64,000 bases of DNA from Catonia carolina (Eukaryota > Arthropoda > Insecta > Hemiptera > Achilidae), in contig JAQMRL010000006.1 of NCBI GenBank assembly GCA_035578175.1, forward strand, positions 32,729,893 through 32,793,892, read 5' to 3'. The position numbers were made by a program, and so were the translations under genes. Below are positions 58,156 through 64,000 of this stretch, one piece after another (position 1 is the first letter of the stretch; each line of letters starts with the position of its first letter). Below the pieces are notes generated by a model. It was not told the DNA's origin, did not search any database, and saw only the letters and a program-made list of their open reading frames with translations.

Positions 58156-58514
58156 TTTTATTATTGAACAGCCTATGACGATACGGAAAATTTTGTTGTG
58201 GAGAATGTTTGAGTATGTTTTATTTTTAGCTGATCCGTAGATCACGAAACCGTAGGTCCAAATAGGAAAAAATGACCTTGTAATAGTTTAGTTTTTTGAG
58301 TAATTGGAAGAGGAAATCTATGATGAAAATGATTAAGATGTTTCAGTCGCGCGTTGAGAGATGGTCTTTTAAATCAAGTATGTGCGTTCTGTGTCAGTCT
58401 TCTGAAAATGAATCAGTATGCGTTTTCCATTATTCGTCTAATAAAACATCTAGAAAAATTACGACCATTTCGGATTTACAATATTCTGATATTCCTCATT
58501 TTGTTGTTTACATA
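58156..58514. other. Intergenic sequence, nothing recognised
   Basis: A short reading frame (58296 onward) runs into the HINE-A fragment and is not considered a gene. Confidence 0.35.
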
Positions 58515-58815
58515 ATTTTTACTTTCTCTTGCCTATATGAATACATAGGAAGGAAAGTATTGTTTTCATGTCGATTTTTCGAAATCGAGTTTCCACCGGA
58601 TTTACACGTTTTCAGACCCTCTGAACCCAAAAAAACATGTTTTTAGCAATGTGTCTCTCTGTGTGTATGTGTGTGTATATATGATGAGAAAATCTCTAGA
58701 ACGGAACATTGTACGAACTTGAAACTTGAAACTTAAGTTAGGTACTACTAGAGGACCCGACACGAAATTTTTTTATCAAAATCGGTCAACCGGAAGTAGT
58801 AGTTTATTCGTGTTT
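58515..58815 (+). mobile_element. HINE-A 5' fragment
   Basis: TTTTTACTTTCTCTTGCCTA begins the copy; the bodies tttcagaccctctgaaccc, a short TG run and aatcggtcaaccggaagtag follow. It is cut at about 58815, next to a reversed (AAC)n-tailed repeat. Confidence 0.8.
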
Positions 58816-58834
58816 ACTAAGTAGTTTAGTAGTT

Positions 58835-59175
58835 TACTAAGTAAAATGAGGAGTGAGGTGGTTTACCATGCCTTCCTCACTGAGTTGTAAAGTACGCTTA
58901 TCAGCCTGCCGGGCCCTCTGAAAAGCACATATTTTCCACTCTGCAAATGACACCTTCACTTCATTCACCAGGGTCTGGCTGTGTAATGAAATTCATTACT
59001 TTCAGAGGAGATAACTCAGGTTAGTGTCTTTTACACCTCTACCTCTTCTGTTCTTAAATGATTCAGTTATTTAATTGGCTGACCATGTGATAAGAAACAG
59101 AACTATTTATTTTAGCCCAGCAACGAACAGATTGGGTGTAAACAATTTGACACTCCACCTGTCTGTTATGGGCAG
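58835..59175 (-). repeat. (AAC)n-tailed dispersed repeat, tail lost
   Basis: Minus-strand copy containing gaccctggtgaatgaagtg and ggcccggcaggctgataagc. It is truncated before the ggttcaaacc end. Confidence 0.75.
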
Positions 59176-60109
59176 GGTGTTTTGATAATAATAATTTTAT
59201 AAACTAAGAACTAACAGTTCTAAGGTATTTATCTACAATTTTGTATTTTATTTTTGTTTATTTCTCAAATGTTTTCAAGGAATTGTATTTTTATTCCTGT
59301 TAGGGAAAACAAAGGCAGATCAACTAGAGCTGAGGACGTTGAGCTGTTAAATAATTTAAAATACAAAAATGTATTTTGTTGAATACGCTGATCCCGCAGA
59401 ATTTTCTCCATTTCCTTTTTGTCCTAAAAGGATAAGGGTCATAAACATTTGTATATAAATTTACGAATTCTTTGTGCTGCTCTAGACCTTGTCATGGGAC
59501 AACGGTTCCATTTTTGAGACAGGAAGAAAAGTGCCATTTCATAGCCTTCTAGATTTACTTCATCTGCCTTTTTCTTGGTTTGCTTTTTGCGTAATAAAAA
59601 TTCACACTTATCCCGTTATGGTAATATTACTTTGAGAATAGAAACGGTCGGATAGGGTACGGTAGGGTTACTCTGTCTTCTAAGTATTTATAGCCAGTTC
59701 AAGCGAGAAAAAGGAGTCGCGGGTGGATAGATGCACATGCGCAAGGAATAACGGGAAATAGTAGGTTATAAATTTTGCTGGAATTAGGTGCGTTTCCACT
59801 CATCGCATCGCAAACTGTTCTGCTGGGAATCATATACGTACATAGTCTACACCCTGAGAAATAAGTGGCTCCACTTTCTATTTTTTTTGTCCGGACTCTA
59901 GTAGCTCCCATTTCATTTCTGCCGTTTCCTTTATGTCTTTGAATATGTGTACAATTCTATATAGTACACAGTTGAATATTTGTAGAGTCAGCTGAAAGCA
60001 TAAATATTATACAACTTTTATTTAAAGCGGTATTAATATTTTGAAAAACTTTCACCGTTTTACGTATGAACGATATGAATTAAAAAGAAATTGTTTACTA
60101 GTATTATTA
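59176..60109. other. Intergenic sequence, nothing recognised
   Basis: A minus-strand frame at 59699-59911 has no motif. The GC-richer patch (59690-59900) may be a degraded MITE, but no ends were found. Confidence 0.35.
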
Positions 60110-60285
60110 TTTTAGTTTATTTAAAGTCGCATTAACCAACAGCTTGGTCATTAGCGACTATTTTGAGTTATGGAAAAGTGGGTTTTAACACGTAATAATG
60201 TTTAAAACCAAACCGGGAATCGAACCCGGGATCTTTCTCATTGTAACTTAGCACACCAACCACTTCACCACGGAAGCAGCCTTTC
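60110..60285 (-). repeat. tRNA-derived SINE (family 2-like)
   Basis: Read on the minus strand, GCTTCCGTGGTGAAGTGGTT (A box) and CCCGGGTTCGATTCCCGG (B box, with perfect stem) form a convincing tRNA-like head. The tail ends in tttaaataaac. The well-kept B arm suggests a young copy. Confidence 0.85.
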
Positions 60286-60314
60286 ATTATAGGCTCTATG
60301 GATTTTTATTTTGC

Positions 60315-60705
60315 CGATAACGGGCAGGTGGGGTGTTAAATTAATTGCACTCGATCTGTTGGTTCCAGGGCTACAAAAAATAGTTCTGTTTCTTATCACA
60401 TAGTCAGCCTACCACATCACATATGACTGAACTATTTAAGAATAGAAGAGGTTGAGGTGTAAAAGACACTAGTCAGAGTTATCTCTTCTGAAAGTAATGA
60501 ATTTCACTATACAGCCAGACCCTGTGGTGAGTGAAGTAAGGGTGTCATTTGCAGGGTGTAAAGTGGGTGCTTTTCGGCAGGGCTGGCATGCTGATAAGCA
60601 TACTTTTTCACTCAGTGAGGAGGGCAATAGTAAAACACCTCACTCCTCGTTTTTACTTAGTAAAACCTCTAGAGGTTCAAACCAGCCTTTCGGCTGTTGA
60701 CCTAA
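60315..60705 (+). repeat. (AAC)n-tailed dispersed repeat
   Basis: Starts ataacgggcaggtggggtgt, ends cctaaacaaaa, and keeps the frame NFTIQPDPVVSEVRVSFAGC for about 65 residues. Confidence 0.85.
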
Positions 60706-61124
60706 ACAAAATTTTTTTATTGATATATTTTCATCTTTGTTTTTCTGAAGAATGAAGAAGAAGCTTAAGGATTTTTCAATAATTAAATGCTTCAGTAGTA
60801 TAAATCGAAATGTTCAGTAATACTTTTCCTCTTCCTTTTGTTAAATAGCAAACATGTTGCTGATTAACTACTATAATGAGTAATCTGATCTTCCGATTGC
60901 AGTAGAATTTCGAAAACTCAACCATTTGTAAACTTTGAGGTTGTCGAGTTTTTGAAATATCGAGTTATTCAGAATGAGGGGTAGATGAAAAAATGAACTA
61001 CCGTATTTGCTGAAAATTATTACGTTTTCTGTATTATAATAAAATATAGAACAATATAAATTTAATTTGCATATATAAATAACATATAAACAAGAAAATG
61101 GAAAAACTTACATACCTTTATCTA

Positions 61125-61500
61125 CCGTGTTGTTGTTTAGGTCATCGGCCAAAACGCTGGTTTGAACCTCTAGAGGCTTTACTAAGTAAAACGAGGAGTG
61201 AGGGGGTTTACCAATGGCCTATCTCACTGAGTAAAAAATATACTTATCAGCATGCCAGGCCCTCTGAAAAACATATACTTTCCACCCTGCAAATAACACC
61301 TTCATTTCATTTACCACAGGGTCTGGCTGTATAATGAAATTCATTACTCTGAGAGGAGATAACGCTGAATAATATCTTCTTAAATGCTTCAGTCATATAA
61401 TTGGCTGACTTTGTGATAAAAAATAAGACTTTTTTTGTAGCCCTGGAACTAGCAGATCGAAAGCAAATAATTTAGCAATCCACCTACCTGTTATGGGCAA
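61125..61500 (-). repeat. (AAC)n-tailed dispersed repeat
   Basis: Opposite orientation to the copy at 60315. The gttgttgttt tail is at 61128 and the 5' end is near 61500 (cctgttatgggcaa). Confidence 0.85.
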
Positions 61501-61608
61501 TTATCTACAGTACTACTAGAAAAATGTACATCAATAATTAAGGACTAAAAAATTCTCTAACACATACAACACCGTTGGTACAATAACAAGTCCGATCGTA
61601 TAGAAGTA

Positions 61609-62551
61609 CGAGGTCTGTTCAAAAAATAACCGAACTTTATGAATTACGCACTAATGCAGATATTTAGCGACGTGCGGTTGGTGGCACACTGTTCCACGTC
61701 ATTCCTTTTGTGAACACATTTTCTTGGATTGTTGATATCTCATTTAATTTTCGTGGTGTTCTGTTTTTAGTACGACGTGTTTAAGTGCTAGTGACGATTT
61801 TTGTAATGTGGAAATTCGGGAGCAAAGGTGCAACGTGAAATTTCGCGTGAAGCAGGGGAAAACTTTCACAGAAACATTTCAACTTTTGAAACAAGCTTAA
61901 GGAAATGATTCTCTGAGTTGTACGCATTGTTGTAAATAGTTTTCTCATTTTGAAAGTGGTCGCCAGTCAATTAAAGATGACCCTCGACCTGGAACGCCTT
62001 TGACTTCAACTGATGGCACTCTCGTTAGGAAAATCCATAATCTGGTGGGTGTAAATCGCCTATTGACTGTCAGAGAACTTTCAGAAGAGGTTGGCATCTC
62101 AATTGGATCGTACCATGAAATTTTAACTGAAAAATTGAACTTGCTTTGTGAGTTGCAGCAAAGTTTGTTCCCCGTTTGATGACCGAGCAGCAAAAAGAAC
62201 ATCGTGTGGTAGTTTGTCGGCAACTTCTTGAACAAGCCAATGATGATGCAACATATTCAGGTAAAGGATCATAACAGGAGACGAAAACTGGGTTTACGGC
62301 TACGGCATTGAGACAAAAGTGCAGTGTTCACAACGGGTTGACAAAAATTTCACATTACAAAAATCGTCACTAGCACTTAAACACGTCGTACTAAAAACAC
62401 AACACAACGAAAAGTAAATGAGATATCAACAATCCAAAAACATATGTTTAATAAAGAAAGACGTAGAGTAGTGTGCTGCCAAACGCACGTCGCTAAGTAT
62501 CCCTGTTTGCGCGTAATTCAAAAAGTTCGGTTAGTTTTTGAACAGACCTCG
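61609..62551 (+). mobile_element. mariner derivative with inverted-duplicated 5' end
   Basis: The ends CGAGGTCTGTTCAAAAAATA and, inverted, CGAGGTCTGTTCAAAAACTA are flanked by TA on both sides. From about 61965 the plus strand reads ESGRQSIKDDPRPGTPLTST, VNRLLTVRELSEEVGISIGS and, after frameshifts, EHRVVVCRQLLEQANDDATY and ITGDENWVYGYGIETKVQ (first catalytic Asp). The sequence then switches to an inverted copy of the first about 220 bases. The C-terminal half of the transposase, with the second and third Asp, is gone. Confidence 0.85.
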
Positions 62552-63655
62552 TATTAACGCAGAACTAGAATTTGACAACTTGCACTCTCCGTAAAATATT
62601 AATTGGGATTTACATTTCTAGAAAGTGAACTGTTTCAAACGACACACTCCGCAATGACAAGTCGTAGGGTAAGGTTTTAGGGTCTGCTGAATAATTACAG
62701 TCTGAATTTATTACAAAATGTTTTAAAATTTTAAGACTTAAATTAAATATAACCAAAAATAAATATGGTCATTTACAATTAATTAGTTTATACTTAAAAA
62801 CTGAATAAAATTGAACACTAATTACCCATTACGAAGAAACTATTTCAATACGCGACACACAAACCAGTTTTTGATAAGTACACTTCACCCTGCTCAACTG
62901 ACTGAGTAAAGGGTTAACGTTTTGTATATTAAAAAAAAAATCGAACGTTCTCGAGCGATAAGCAATATAACAAAAATTTACTAGTCGAGCTATAAATAGT
63001 AATTTTAAAATTCTTGAAACACTTTTTAATCTTGTTTAATTTGCATTTTATGTTCTGAAGAGAAAGTTTTACAAACTTCTTCTGCACAAAAGGGTTAATT
63101 AACAAACACAAATCAATTTAATTTTGTTTTAACACGTACACCAATCCGTAGTTATTTCCATTGAAATATCTTGAGTTAATTTAGCATTTTATTTCGAAAT
63201 AAATTCTAGTGTTCTTTGTTTTTATTATTTTAAAACTGTAATATTTTTCTTATTGAAATTTATGATCTGTTTAAAACAAGTAATTTATTTGAAAGGGGGG
63301 TAGAAATACACCGTCAATAAAATTTGTTTCAAAGTGGTAATAATAGAGGGGAGTTGTGCTCTGCATAGTTGTTTTACTCTTTTCCCCTAAACATTACATC
63401 GAGTCTTGTTTCCCCCATTTGGATTTCCCGAAGCAAAATGCAACATTTAATGTGCAAATTCCATTAGAGGGTGTCTACCAACAATATTACCCTACACTTA
63501 AGGGGTAGACAAAAGGTCTATCATTGAGTAAAAGAAAGGTACTGTTTATAACTTGTGATATAACTAACTGAATTTTATTATAATGCTTGAAAAATAGAGT
63601 ATTTTTGAGGGTGTTTGTGTAATATATTTTTACGTTTAATGAAGTAATTGTTTTT
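62552..63655. other. Intergenic sequence, nothing recognised
   Basis: AT-rich. No gene, repeat or RNA recognised. Confidence 0.4.
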
Positions 63656-63659
63656 GCTC

Positions 63660-63990
63660 ATAATTGACAGGTAGAGTGTTAAATTATTTGCTCTCGATCT
63701 TCTAGTTCTAGAGCTACAAAAAATTTTTGTTTCTAATCATATGGTCATCCAATTATATGACTGAAGTAATTAAGAACAGAAAGGTAGAGGTGTAAAAGAG
63801 ACTAGTCAGAGTTATCTCTTCTGAAAGTAATGAATTTCATTATACAGGCAGCCCCTGTGGTGAATGAACTGAAGGTGTCATTTGTAGGGCGGAAAGTAGT
63901 TGCTTTACAGAGGACCTGGCAAGGTAATAAGCATACTTTCCTACTCAGTGAGGAAGGCATTGGTCAGCCACAAACAACAACAACAACATC
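63660..63990 (+). repeat. (AAC)n-tailed dispersed repeat, partly deleted
   Basis: Starts attgacaggtagagtgttaa and has the gtcagagttatctcttctga and gaggaaggcattgg blocks. It jumps to the (AAC)n tail with the ggttcaaacc block deleted. Confidence 0.8.
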
Positions 63991-64000
63991 AACGACAAAA

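Noticed and set aside
60217..60285. Possible tRNA gene with a perfect B-arm stem
   Set aside because: It is the head of a SINE; the following body and taaataaac tail match SINE family 2.

Overview
This window looks like nuclear DNA of an insect, most likely a hemipteran. It is AT-rich, has spliced genes with multi-kilobase introns, (CA)n/(TG)n microsatellites, tRNA-derived SINEs, and fossil mariner, Helitron, Penelope-like and LINE elements. The insect call rests on gene structure and repeat style; the hemipteran call is an inference. No bacterial, CRISPR or operon features are present.

Only two genes can be supported, and they stand head to head around a roughly 0.7-kb shared promoter interval (about 13,303-13,961). 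On the minus strand, six coding exons between 13,294 and 1,919 encode an HMG20A/HMG20B-type HMG-box protein (iBRAF/BRAF35 family). Its last exon or exons lie left of base 1. On the plus strand, four coding exons between 13,962 and 25,291 encode a complete 171-residue GET1/WRB protein, the membrane receptor that inserts tail-anchored proteins. Both reading frames join without error across canonical GT-AG introns. The two products have no known common pathway, so only the shared promoter links them.

The remaining 38 kb (25.3-64 kb) is a transposon graveyard with no supported gene. The introns carry the same families. Two non-autonomous families have the plan of helentron-associated elements (HINE/DINE-1-like): a 5' subterminal repeat, an internal tandem repeat, an inverted 3' copy of the subterminal repeat, then a terminal hairpin. 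I call them HINE-A (TG microsatellite) and HINE-B (about 125-bp tandem monomers). Other elements are a canonical Helitron, a Merlin-like element with an 8-bp target duplication, four mariner relics plus a C-terminal scrap, and a 3.7-kb foldback element holding a nested mariner. There are also Penelope-like inverted terminal repeats with hammerhead-ribozyme-like motifs, several LINE ends (one with a twin-priming inversion), several tRNA-SINE families, an abundant (AAC)n-tailed repeat, and several MITEs.

The most interesting signals are the hammerhead-like motifs in palindromic pairs, the two helentron-like families, and repeated conversion of elements into inverted (foldback) forms. Nesting gives relative ages: HINE-A sits inside a LINE and inside a Penelope-like arm, a SINE sits inside the Merlin-like element, and the foldback element sits inside HINE-B. 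All family assignments are from reading the sequence; no database search was run.
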